This document shows, piece after piece, positions 42,000-50,244 of a stretch of DNA of 64,000 nt. Numbering within the stretch: the stretch's first letter is position 1; each line of letters begins with the position of its first letter. The notes under the pieces were generated by a model, which saw only the letters and a program-made list of their open reading frames with translations, was not told where the DNA came from and did not search any database. The translations under genes and the position numbers were made by a program. The DNA comes from UBA4742 sp963785815 (GTDB lineage Bacteria > Actinomycetota > Acidimicrobiia > Acidimicrobiales > Acidimicrobilacustridaceae), in NCBI GenBank assembly GCA_963785815.1, contig CAWAWN010000001.1, forward strand, positions 434,001 through 498,000, given 5' to 3'.

Positions 42000-43261
42000 C
42001 CGCCACCACGGCCGGCCTGCGCATCGATCGCGACCGCCTGCTGGGCCGCCTCGATGCCCTGGCCCAGGTGGGGGCCATCGCCGATGGCGGGGTGTGCCGC
42101 CTGGCCCTGACCGAGGCCGACGGCGTGGGCCGCGACCTGGTGGTGTCGTGGATGGACGACCTCGGCCTGCGGGTCGACGTCGACGGCGTCGGCAACGTGG
42201 TCGGCACCTGGCCGGCCGATCGCTTCGACCCGCCGGTGATGACCGGCTCCCACATCGACACGGTGGCCACCGGGGGCCGCTACGACGGCAACCTCGGGGT
42301 GCTCGCCGGCCTCGAGGTGCTCGAGACGGCCATCACCGCCGGGCTGGCCCTCACCCACCCGCTCGCCGTCGGGTTCTTCACCAACGAGGAGGGCTCCCGC
42401 TTCGCGCCCGACATGCTGGGCAGCCTGGTGTACGCCGGCGGCCTGCCTCTCGAGGTGGCCCTCGACACGGTCGCCATCGACGGCGCGGTGCTGGGTGACG
42501 AGCTGGAGCGCATCGGCTACGTGGGCCCCATGCCCTGTCCGGCCCGGCCACCCCACGCCTTCGTCGAGCTGCACATCGAGCAGGGCCCGATCCTCGAGGC
42601 CGAAGCCATCGACCTGGGGGTGGTCACCGGGGTGCAGGGCATCTCGTGGCAGGAGCTGGTGCTCACCGGCCAGTCCAACCACGCCGGCACCACGCCCATC
42701 GCCCTGCGCCGCGACGCCGGCTACGTGGCCGCCACCGCCGCCGTGGCCGTGCGCGAGCTGGCCGAGGCCACGCCGGGCCTGGTGGGGACGGTGGGCCGCC
42801 TCGACCAGCGGCCCGGCCTGGTCAACGTGGTGGCCGCCGGAGCCGTCCTGACGGTCGACCTGCGCCATCCCGACGACGAGGTGCTCGACCAGGCCGAGTC
42901 GGCCGTGCGCACCCGGGTCGGGGAGGTGGCCGACGCCGAGGGCGTCGAGGTGGCCTGGCGGCGCCTGGCCCGCTTCGCGGCCACCGCGTTCGACCCCCAC
43001 CTGGTCGACCTGGTGGAACGGGTGGCGGCCGACCACGGCCGAAGCACCCGCCGCCTGGCCTCCGGCGCCGGCCACGACGCCCAGATCCTGTCGGCGGTGT
43101 GCCCGGCGGCCATGATCTTCACCCCCAGCATCGGCGGTGTCAGCCACAACCCGGCCGAGCGCACCCACCCCGACCACGTCGAGGCCGGGGCCGATGTGCT
43201 GCTCGACGTGCTCCTGCGCCTGGCCGAACCGCTCGATCCCGCCCCCGGGGCGCGTCGGTGA
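41996..43261 (+). CDS. M20-family Zn amidase/carbamoylase (N-carbamoyl-L-amino-acid / allantoate hydrolase type)
   Basis: 421 aa from GTG 41996. Two-metal M20 amidohydrolase of the hydantoinase/carbamoylase group. Metal ligands are His86 (GSHIDTV), Asp98 (GRYDGNLG), Glu131/Glu132 (FFTNEEGSRF), His193 (ELHIEQGP) and a C-terminal His in GGVSHNPAE. These enzymes remove a ureido group: N-carbamoyl-amino acids to amino acid, CO2 and NH3, or allantoate to ureidoglycine. In this locus a ureido intermediate of purine-ring breakdown is the likely substrate. In the E. coli yge cluster the M20 member YgeY holds a comparable place, but this protein is closer to carbamoylases. Confidence 0.9.
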   Translation: MTATTAGLRIDRDRLLGRLDALAQVGAIADGGVCRLALTEADGVGRDLVVSWMDDLGLRVDVDGVGNVVGTWPADRFDPPVMTGSHIDTVATGGRYDGNLGVLAGLEVLETAITAGLALTHPLAVGFFTNEEGSRFAPDMLGSLVYAGGLPLEVALDTVAIDGAVLGDELERIGYVGPMPCPARPPHAFVELHIEQGPILEAEAIDLGVVTGVQGISWQELVLTGQSNHAGTTPIALRRDAGYVAATAAVAVRELAEATPGLVGTVGRLDQRPGLVNVVAAGAVLTVDLRHPDDEVLDQAESAVRTRVGEVADAEGVEVAWRRLARFAATAFDPHLVDLVERVAADHGRSTRRLASGAGHDAQILSAVCPAAMIFTPSIGGVSHNPAERTHPDHVEAGADVLLDVLLRLAEPLDPAPGARR

Positions 43262-44217
43262 GCCGCGAGCTGCGGGTGGCCGCGGCCCAACTCGGCCCCA
43301 TCGCCCGGCGCCACACGCGGGCCGAGGTGGTCGAGCGCCTGATCGCGCTGCTGCACGACGCCGCCTCCCAGGGCGCGCAGCTGGTGGCCTTCCCCGAGCT
43401 GGCGCTGACCACCTTCTTCCCCCGCTGGTGGTTCGACGACCCGAGCGACGTCGACGCCTTCTTCGAGACGGAGATGCCCTCGGTCGACACCAAGCCGCTG
43501 TTCGACGATGCCCGCCACCTCGGCGTCGGCTTCTCCCTGGGCTTCGCCGAGCTGACCGCGCCCGACGCCGACGGCCACGCCCACCACTACAACACCCAGA
43601 TCCTGGTGGATGCCGACGGCCACGAGGTGGCCCGCTACCGCAAGATCCACCTCCCCGGCCACGAGCACGACGAGCCGTGGCGCCCCTTCCAGCACCTGGA
43701 GCGGGCCTACTTCGAGCCGGGCCCCGACCCCTTCGGGGTGACCGACGCCTTCGGGGCGCGGATCGGCCTGGCCACCTGCAACGACCGCCGGTGGTCCGAG
43801 ACCTATCGCCTGCTCGGCCTGGCCGGCGCCGAGCTCGTCCTCCTCGGCTACAACACCCCGATCCACTACGCCCCCGATCCCAGCCAGGACCGGCTGGCCG
43901 GCTTCCACAACCACCTGGTCATGGCGGCCGGCGCCTACCAGAACGGCTGCTTCGTGGTCGGGGTGGCCAAGGGCGGCCGGGAAGAGGGCGTGGCGTCGCT
44001 GGCCGAGAGCCAGATCATCGCCCCGTCCGGCGAGACCCTGGCCCAGGCCGAGACCGACGGCGACGAGGTGGTGGTGGCCACCTGCGACCTCGACTGGGGC
44101 GCCCGCTACCGCGAGACGGTGTTCGACTTCGCCCGCTACCGACGTCCCGAGATGTACGGCCCGATCGCCGATCCACCCCATCGACCCGACGGCCCCGACC
44201 CTGGGAGGCGGACATGA
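43258..44217 (+). CDS. N-carbamoyl-D-amino-acid hydrolase-like nitrilase
   Basis: 319 aa from GTG 43258. Nitrilase superfamily with the Glu47 (FPELALTTFFPRWWF), Lys129 (YRKIHLPGHEHDEP) and Cys174 (LATCNDRRWSETYR) triad. FPELALTTFFPRW, YRPFQHLE-like, RYFEPG-like and GYNTPxH blocks match the Agrobacterium D-carbamoylase closely, from memory of that sequence. It hydrolyses an N-carbamoyl group to CO2 and NH3. Placed back to back with an M20 carbamoylase, it gives the operon two unrelated carbamoylases. Together they could strip two ureido groups, for example from 2,3-diureidopropionate. Confidence 0.9.
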   Translation: MSRELRVAAAQLGPIARRHTRAEVVERLIALLHDAASQGAQLVAFPELALTTFFPRWWFDDPSDVDAFFETEMPSVDTKPLFDDARHLGVGFSLGFAELTAPDADGHAHHYNTQILVDADGHEVARYRKIHLPGHEHDEPWRPFQHLERAYFEPGPDPFGVTDAFGARIGLATCNDRRWSETYRLLGLAGAELVLLGYNTPIHYAPDPSQDRLAGFHNHLVMAAGAYQNGCFVVGVAKGGREEGVASLAESQIIAPSGETLAQAETDGDEVVVATCDLDWGARYRETVFDFARYRRPEMYGPIADPPHRPDGPDPGRRT

Positions 44218-46787
44218 CCGCCATCGACCATGACATCACCACCCTGTCCGTGAACGGCCAGCCGGCCGAGATCCACGGCGACCACCCCCACCTGCTGGCC
44301 GCCCTGCGCGACGAGCTCGGGCTGACCTCGCCCAAGGACGGCTGCGCCCCGTCCGGCCAGTGCGGCTGCTGCACCATCCTGCTCGACGGCAAGGCGGTGG
44401 TGGCGTGCCAGGTGTCGCTGGCTCGCGCCCAGGGCAAGCAGGTGGTCACCCTCGAAGGCGTCGACCCCGACGAGCGGGCCCGCTACGCCGAGGCCTTCGG
44501 CTCGAGCGGCGCCCTGCAGTGCGGGTTCTGCACCCCCGGCATCATCGTGCGCACCAAGGCCCTGGTCGACAAGAAGGGCGCGGCGCTGACCCGCGACGAC
44601 GCCAGCCGCCACCTGGGGGCCAACCTGTGCCGCTGCACGGGCTACGTGAAGATCCTCGACGCGGTCGAGGCCCTGGCCCAGGGCACGCCGGTGACGGTCA
44701 CCCCGTCGGGCGGCATCGGCACCTCGGGGGCGCGCTACGAGGCCGAGCCCCTGTCGCTGGGCGACCGCGCCTTCATCGACGACATGGTGGTGCCCGGCAT
44801 GGCCCACGCCGCCCTGGTGCTGGTCGACCACGCCCGCGCCGACGTGCTGGCCATCCACACGGCCGAGGCCGCGGCCGCGCCCGGGGTGGTGGGCGTCATC
44901 ACCGCCGCCGACATCCCCGGCGAGCTGCGGGTGGGCATCATCCACACGGACTGGCCGGTGATGATCCCGGTGGGCGGGCGCACGTCGTACCTGGGCGACG
45001 TGCTGGCCGTGGTGGTGGCCGAGACGCGCCAGGCGGCGCGCCGCGCCGCCGAGCTGGTGACCGCCGACTACCACGTGCTGGTCCCGTTCACCGACCCGGT
45101 TGCAGCCCGGGACGACCCCGAGGTGGCGGTGTGGGGCACCGACTCGAACGTGTTGAGCGTGTCCACCTACGCCCGCGGGGGCGACGCCGGCGCCACCTTC
45201 GACGCCAGCGCCCACCGCGTGCACGAGGTGTTCCAGACCCAGCGCATCGAGCACGCCTTCCTGGAGCCCGAGTCCACCCTGGCCGTGCCCGCCCCCGACG
45301 GCTCGCTCCACGTCTACTCGGGTGGCCAGGGCGTGTGGGACGACCGCAACCAGATCGCGTCCGTGCTCGGGCTGTCCACCGAGGCGGTGACCGTCGAGCT
45401 GGTGTCCAACGGCGGAGCCTTCGGGGGCAAGGAGGACATGAGCAACCAGGCCCAGACCGCGCTGGCCGCCCACCTGCTGGGACGCCCGGTGAAGTGCACG
45501 CTGACCCGCGAGCAGTCGCTGCTCATGCACCCCAAGCGCCACCCCATCCGCCTGGAGTACCGAGCCGGGTGCGACGCCGAGGGTCACCTGACCGTGGTCG
45601 AAGCCCGCATGATCGGCGACTCGGGGTCGTACGCGTCGGTGGGCATGAAGGTGCTCGAGCGCGCCGCCGGCCACGCCAGCGGGCCCTACCGGGTGCCCGT
45701 CGTCGACGTCGAGGCCGTCGCCGTGCGCACCAACAACCCGGCTTGTGGCGCCTTCCGCGGCTTCGGGGCCAACCAGGCCCAGTTCGCCATGGAGGGCGTG
45801 ATGGACCGCCTGGCCTACCAGGTGGGCATCACCGGCCTGGAGATGCGGCGCCGCAACGTCATCCGTCCGGGCGACGTCTGGGGGCCGGGCCAGATCATGG
45901 ACGACGGCTGTGGCGGCGCGGCCCGCTGCCTGGATGCCGTCGGCCCCGCCTTCGACGCGGCCCGCGCCGCCGGCCACGCCGTGGGGTTGGGCCTGGGGCT
46001 CAAGAACTCTGGCCTGGGCAACGGCTTCCTGGAGATCGCCAAGGCGGTGGTGCGGTTCCGCACCGACGGGCGCATCGAGGTGCGCCACTGCTGGACCGAG
46101 ATGGGCCAGGGCGTGCACTCCGTGGCCCGCCAGGTGGCGGTGACCGAGCTGGGCGTCGACCCCGACCGCATCGACGTGCTGGTCGACACCACCCGCGAGC
46201 TGGGGGCCGGCCAGACCACCGGCAGCCGGGGCACGGTCATGGGCGCCGGATCCGTGGCCGAGGCCTGCCGGGCGGCGCGGGCCGACGGCTGCCGGCCCGA
46301 GGTCGACTACGAGGGCGAGTACCGGGTCGACTGGACCAACAAGATCTCCGACGGCCTCGAACACCCGGTCATCCACTCCGCCTTCGGCTACGCCGCCCAG
46401 CTGGTCATCGTGGACCGCGACACCGGCGAGATCACCAAGGTGGTGGCCGTCCACGACGTGGGCAAGGCGGTCAACCCGCTGCTGTGCGAGGGGCAGATCG
46501 ACGGGGCCGTGCACATGGGTCTGGGCTACGCCCTGACCGAGGACTTCCCCACCGACGACCAGGCCCGACCCCTGCACATGACGCTCAAGAGCCTGGGCAT
46601 CCTGCGACCCAAGGACATGCCCGAGGTCGAGGTGGTGCTCATCGAGCACCCCCAGCCGCGCTCGCCCTACGGGATCAAGGGCGTGGGCGAGATCGGGCTC
46701 GTCCCCACGGCCGGGGCGGTGGCCGCCGCCCTGCACGACCTCGACGGCGAGTGGCGCACGCGCCTGCCCATGCGCCGCGACCCATGA
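44214..46787 (+). CDS. Fused [2Fe-2S]-molybdopterin hydroxylase (XdhD-like)
   Basis: 857 aa, ATG 44214 in an ATGA overlap. N-terminal Fe-S domain (Cys44, Cys50, Cys53, Cys65; Cys103, Cys106, Cys139, Cys141) is joined to a full molybdenum domain from about 165. That domain has GGAFGGKEDMSNQ, RTNNPACGAFRGFGANQ and the catalytic Glu826 in GIKGVGEIGLVPTAGAV. No FAD domain. This fusion and motif set match XdhD/selenium-dependent xanthine dehydrogenase-type proteins, found with ssnA and ygfM in E. coli. It probably hydroxylates or reduces a purine. Whether it uses selenium cannot be told, and no Se-maturation gene is in the window. Confidence 0.9.
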   Translation: MTAIDHDITTLSVNGQPAEIHGDHPHLLAALRDELGLTSPKDGCAPSGQCGCCTILLDGKAVVACQVSLARAQGKQVVTLEGVDPDERARYAEAFGSSGALQCGFCTPGIIVRTKALVDKKGAALTRDDASRHLGANLCRCTGYVKILDAVEALAQGTPVTVTPSGGIGTSGARYEAEPLSLGDRAFIDDMVVPGMAHAALVLVDHARADVLAIHTAEAAAAPGVVGVITAADIPGELRVGIIHTDWPVMIPVGGRTSYLGDVLAVVVAETRQAARRAAELVTADYHVLVPFTDPVAARDDPEVAVWGTDSNVLSVSTYARGGDAGATFDASAHRVHEVFQTQRIEHAFLEPESTLAVPAPDGSLHVYSGGQGVWDDRNQIASVLGLSTEAVTVELVSNGGAFGGKEDMSNQAQTALAAHLLGRPVKCTLTREQSLLMHPKRHPIRLEYRAGCDAEGHLTVVEARMIGDSGSYASVGMKVLERAAGHASGPYRVPVVDVEAVAVRTNNPACGAFRGFGANQAQFAMEGVMDRLAYQVGITGLEMRRRNVIRPGDVWGPGQIMDDGCGGAARCLDAVGPAFDAARAAGHAVGLGLGLKNSGLGNGFLEIAKAVVRFRTDGRIEVRHCWTEMGQGVHSVARQVAVTELGVDPDRIDVLVDTTRELGAGQTTGSRGTVMGAGSVAEACRAARADGCRPEVDYEGEYRVDWTNKISDGLEHPVIHSAFGYAAQLVIVDRDTGEITKVVAVHDVGKAVNPLLCEGQIDGAVHMGLGYALTEDFPTDDQARPLHMTLKSLGILRPKDMPEVEVVLIEHPQPRSPYGIKGVGEIGLVPTAGAVAAALHDLDGEWRTRLPMRRDP

Positions 46788-47854
46788 CCGCGGTGCGCCC
46801 GCCTCCCGACCTGGCGGCCGGCTGGAGCCGGGGGCTGGTGTGCGCCCACCACCACCTGTACTCGGCCATCGCCCGGGGGCTGCCCGGACCGGCCGTGGCC
46901 CCCACCACCTTCCGGGGCATCCTCGAGGCCATCTGGTGGCGCCTGGACGTGGCCCTGGACCTCGATGCCGTCGCCGCCTCGGCCCGCCTCGGTGCGCTCG
47001 AGGCGCTCGAGTCGGGCTGCACCGCGCTCATCGACCACCACGAGTCCCCGAACGCCATCGAGGGCAGCCTCGACGTCATCGCCGACGCCTGCGCCGAGGT
47101 GGGCGTGCGGGTGTCGTGCGCCTACGGCGTCACCGACCGCCACGGAGCCGACGGAGCCAAGGCCGGGCTGGCCGAGAACGAGCGCTACCTGCGAAGCGTC
47201 GACCCCGACGACGGGCACCGACGGGGCCTGGTCGGCGTGCACGCCGCATTCACGTGCTCCGATGACACGCTGGCCGCCGCCGCCGGGCTGGCCGGCGACC
47301 TGGGGGTGGGCGTGCACATCCACGTGGCCGAGGGGCCCGACGACGCCGACGCCGCCGCCCGCCTGTCCGGGTTGGCCGACGAGCGCTGGCTGCTGGTGCA
47401 CGGGGTGGGGCTGGGCGACGACCACGGCCTGGCCGGCACCATCGTGCACAACCCGCGCTCGAACATGAACAACTCGGTGGGCTACGCCCGCCCGGCGCGC
47501 TTCGCCAACCCGGTGGCCCTGGGCTCCGACGGCATCGGAGCGGCCATGCTCGACGAGTTCCGCCTGGCCTTCGCCCGCCACCGCGAGGACGACGTGACCG
47601 CTTCGGCCGAGGCGGCCTGGTCCTGGCTGGGCCAGGGCTGGCAGCTGTTCCCCGAGGCGCGCGACGACCGGGTTCGCTGGTCCGATCCGCACCTGGACCC
47701 GTGGTCGCTGGCGTACACCACCGACGTCCGTGCCCTCGACGTCGTGGTCGACGGCCAGGCCGTGCTGGCCGAGGGCCGACCGACCCGGGTCGATGCCGAC
47801 GAGATCCGGGCCAAGGCGGCCGAGACCACCCGCCGTCTGGCGGCCAGCTGGTGA
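46784..47854 (+). CDS. SsnA-like aminohydrolase (amidohydrolase superfamily)
   Basis: 356 aa from ATG 46784. It matches SsnA across the barrel: CAHHHLYSAIARG (His22/His24 metal site), ILEAIWWRLDVALDLD, ALIDHHESPNAIEGSLDVIA, SCAYGVTDRHG, HIHVAEGPDDA, VHNPRSNMNNSVGYA and LGSDGIG. SsnA belongs to the purine-type deaminases and is encoded beside xdhD and ygfK in E. coli. This copy lacks the N-terminal beta-sandwich segment (about 50-60 residues) of the usual 440-aa protein and starts almost at the HxH motif. It is therefore either a compact variant or truncated. It is the seventh gene in the run of 4-bp overlaps. Confidence 0.85.
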   Translation: MTAVRPPPDLAAGWSRGLVCAHHHLYSAIARGLPGPAVAPTTFRGILEAIWWRLDVALDLDAVAASARLGALEALESGCTALIDHHESPNAIEGSLDVIADACAEVGVRVSCAYGVTDRHGADGAKAGLAENERYLRSVDPDDGHRRGLVGVHAAFTCSDDTLAAAAGLAGDLGVGVHIHVAEGPDDADAAARLSGLADERWLLVHGVGLGDDHGLAGTIVHNPRSNMNNSVGYARPARFANPVALGSDGIGAAMLDEFRLAFARHREDDVTASAEAAWSWLGQGWQLFPEARDDRVRWSDPHLDPWSLAYTTDVRALDVVVDGQAVLAEGRPTRVDADEIRAKAAETTRRLAASW

Positions 47855-47905
47855 TCGCCAGCTCGTGAGCACGTCGCGAAGAAGGCGACCCCGACGAGGA
47901 GTCCG

Positions 47906-48914
47906 ATGACCCGACTGGCCGTCTACCTGCAGGACGCCCACCCCATCCGCCAGGGGATGGACATCGCCCGCTACGCCGAGGTCGCGCGGCTTCGAGGCGG
48001 TGTGGCAGGCCGAGAGCCGCCTGGTGCGCGAGGCCACGGTGCCCATGGCGGCCTTCCTGAGCTGCACCGACACCATCGAGGTGGGCTCGGGGGTGGTCAA
48101 CAACTGGACCCGGAACCCGGCTCTGTTGGCCTCCACCTTCTCCACGCTCGACGACCTGGCCCCAGGTCGCGTGATCCTGGGCATCGGGGCCTGGTGGGAC
48201 CCGCTGGCCCGGAAGGTGGGCATCGACCGGGCCCGGCCGCTCACCGCCATGCGGGAGACCATCGAGGCGGTGCGGGCCCTGCTGGCCGACGAGACCGTGA
48301 CCTACCACGGCGAGTTCGTGCACCTCGACGGCGTCGAGCTCGACTACGTGCACCAGCCGCGCCGCCCCAAGGACGTCCCCATCTACCTGGGGGCCACGGG
48401 CATGAAGATGATGGAGCTGACCGGCGAGCTGGCCGACGGGGCGGTGCTCAACTACCTGGTCTCGCCCGCCTACAACGCCCAGGCCATGCACCACCTGGAG
48501 GTGGGCGCGGCCCGGGCCGGCCGTGGCCTGGACGACGTCGACCGCCCCCAGCTCATCGTCTGCTCGCTCGATGACGACCGGGCCAAGGCGCTGGACAACG
48601 CCCGGCTGCTCGTGACCCAGTACCTGGGCCAACAACCTCACATCATGAAGGCGTCGGGCGTGCCCGAGTCGCTGCTCGACGAGATCGGCCGGGTGCTCAC
48701 CTGGCCGGCCACCCACGACCAGGTGGTGGCCGCCTCCGAGCTGGTGCCCGACGACATCGTGCAGATGATCACCGCCTCAGGGACGGCCCAGGAGTGCCGC
48801 GAGAAGGTGGCCGAGTACGTGGCCGCCGGCGCCACCTGCCCGATCCTGTACCCGTTGGGCGACGACGTGGCGGCCATGATCGACGCCTTCGCCGACGCGC
48901 CGGCCGCGCCGTGA
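47906..48914 (+). CDS. Luciferase-like (LLM) flavin/F420 oxidoreductase, frameshifted
   Basis: ATG 47906 with GAGGAG at 47896-47901 starts MTRLAVYLQDAHPIRQG, then the frame is lost near 47987. The rest (GFEAVWQAESRLVRE, LGIGAWWDPLARKVG, GAGATCPILYPLG-type end) is read in another frame from 47988 to the stop at 48914. One missing base explains this. The restored protein is about 336 aa, a bacterial luciferase-like barrel of the F420-dependent reductase type. A flavin monooxygenase of this superfamily, RutA, opens the uracil ring, so a ring-opening role here is conceivable; this is inference. It overlaps the ammonia-lyase gene by 4 bp. As sequenced it would not be functional. Confidence 0.78.
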
Positions 48915-50110
48915 GCACGCCGACGCCAGCCCGGCTGGAGGTGCTGCGCAACCCGTTGCGCGGCGAGGTGCCCGGCTCGCCGGACCCGGATGGTCAGCCC
49001 TGGCCCTTCCACCGCCGCCTCCCCGGCTACGCCGAGACGCCGCTCGTCGACCTGCCCGGCCTGGCGGCCGAGCTGGGCGTGTCACGCCTCATGGTCAAGG
49101 ACGAGTCGAGCCGGTTCGGGCTCCCCGCCTTCAAGATGCTGGGGGCCTCGTGGGCCTCGTACCAGGCGCTGAAGGCGGCCATGGTCGAGCGGACCGGGCA
49201 GGGACCCGAGTCGTTCGAGTCCGTCGAGCGGTTCGGCGAGCTCCTGGCACCCTTGCACCCCCTCGACCTGGCCACCGCCACCGACGGCAACCACGGCCGG
49301 GCCGTGGCCCGCTTCGCCGCCTGGGTGGGGCTGGGCGCCCGCATCTTCGTCCCCGTCGGCACCAGCCCGGCTCGCATCGAGGCCATCGAGTCGGAGGGGG
49401 CCACCTGCACGGTGGTGGACGGCACCTATGACCAGGCCGTGGCCCGCTCCGCCCAGGAGGCCGGGGACGACTGCCTGGTCATCTCCGACACCTCCTGGCC
49501 CGGGTACGAGACGGTCCCCCGTTGGGTCGTCCAGGGGTACGAGACCATCTTCGAGGAGATCGAGCACACCCTGGCCGGCACCCGCCGACCCCAGCCCACG
49601 GTGGTGCTGGTCCCCATCGGGGTGGGAGCCCTGGCCGCGGCCGTGGCCGGGCACTACCGGGCGCCAGGCGGAGGGGGACCGACGTTGGTGGGGGTCGAGC
49701 CCGACACGGCCAACTGCATGATGGCGTCGGTGCGGGCCGGTCACCTGGTCGAGGTCCCGGGCCCGCACCGGTCGGTCATGGCCGGGCTGAACTGCGGGAT
49801 GGCGTCGCCGGTGGCCTGGCCCTGGGTGTCGGCCGGGTTCGACTGGTTCGTGGCCGGTGGCGACGACCTGGCCACCACCGGCATGCGCCGCCTGGCCGAC
49901 CACGGCGTGGTCTCGGGGGAGTCGGGGGCGGTCACGGTCGGCGCTCTCGCGGCGCTGGCCGCCGGCGCCGGGGCCGACGCCGGCCTGACCATCGGCCACG
50001 ACGACGTGGTCCTGGTGCTGTCCACCGAGGGGGCCACCGATCCCGCCTTCTACGAAGCCATCGTGGGCCGCCCCGCCCACCGGGTGGCCCACTTCGCGGC
50101 CAACCACTGA
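48911..50110 (+). CDS. dpaL: 2,3-Diaminopropionate ammonia-lyase (DpaL/YgeX)
   Basis: 399 aa from GTG 48911. Fold-type II PLP enzyme with the specific marks of YgeX: FHRRLPGYAETPLVDLP, KDESSRFGLPAFKMLGASW (PLP-Lys75), ATDGNHGRAVARFA, DTSWPGYETVPRWVVQGY, IGVGALAAAVAGHY, MAGLNCGMASPVAW, SGESGAV and STEGATDP. It converts 2,3-diaminopropionate to pyruvate and two ammonia. YgeX lies in the E. coli yge/ygf purine cluster and in gut-bacterial urate gene sets. Here it ends the degradative half of the locus and supplies its most informative clue. A 134-bp gap then leads to the transporter genes. Confidence 0.92.
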   Translation: MSTPTPARLEVLRNPLRGEVPGSPDPDGQPWPFHRRLPGYAETPLVDLPGLAAELGVSRLMVKDESSRFGLPAFKMLGASWASYQALKAAMVERTGQGPESFESVERFGELLAPLHPLDLATATDGNHGRAVARFAAWVGLGARIFVPVGTSPARIEAIESEGATCTVVDGTYDQAVARSAQEAGDDCLVISDTSWPGYETVPRWVVQGYETIFEEIEHTLAGTRRPQPTVVLVPIGVGALAAAVAGHYRAPGGGGPTLVGVEPDTANCMMASVRAGHLVEVPGPHRSVMAGLNCGMASPVAWPWVSAGFDWFVAGGDDLATTGMRRLADHGVVSGESGAVTVGALAALAAGAGADAGLTIGHDDVVLVLSTEGATDPAFYEAIVGRPAHRVAHFAANH

Positions 50111-50196
50111 GGCGACGTACGCCGCCAGCAGGCCGTGACGGCGGCCACTAGGGTCGGAAACATCCTGTTCATCTACGAGGCACAACCCAGAAATCC

Positions 50197-50210
50197 ATCG
50201 TTCCTACGAT
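50197..50210 (+). promoter_or_regulatory. Possible promoter/inverted repeat before the ABC transporter
   Basis: ATCGT-TCCT-ACGAT is a short inverted repeat in an AT-rich part of the 134-bp gap after dpaL. Its right half, TACGAT (50205-50210), is a plausible -10. No convincing -35 is seen. It could give the transporter genes a promoter of their own. Confidence 0.35.
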
Positions 50211-50244
50211 CAACAAAACGTTGACCTGCCCACAGGAGGCATGC

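Noticed and set aside
50221..50244. TTG start at 50221 for the substrate-binding protein
   Set aside because: AGGAGG at 50234-50239 is inside that extension and is correctly spaced for GTG 50245.
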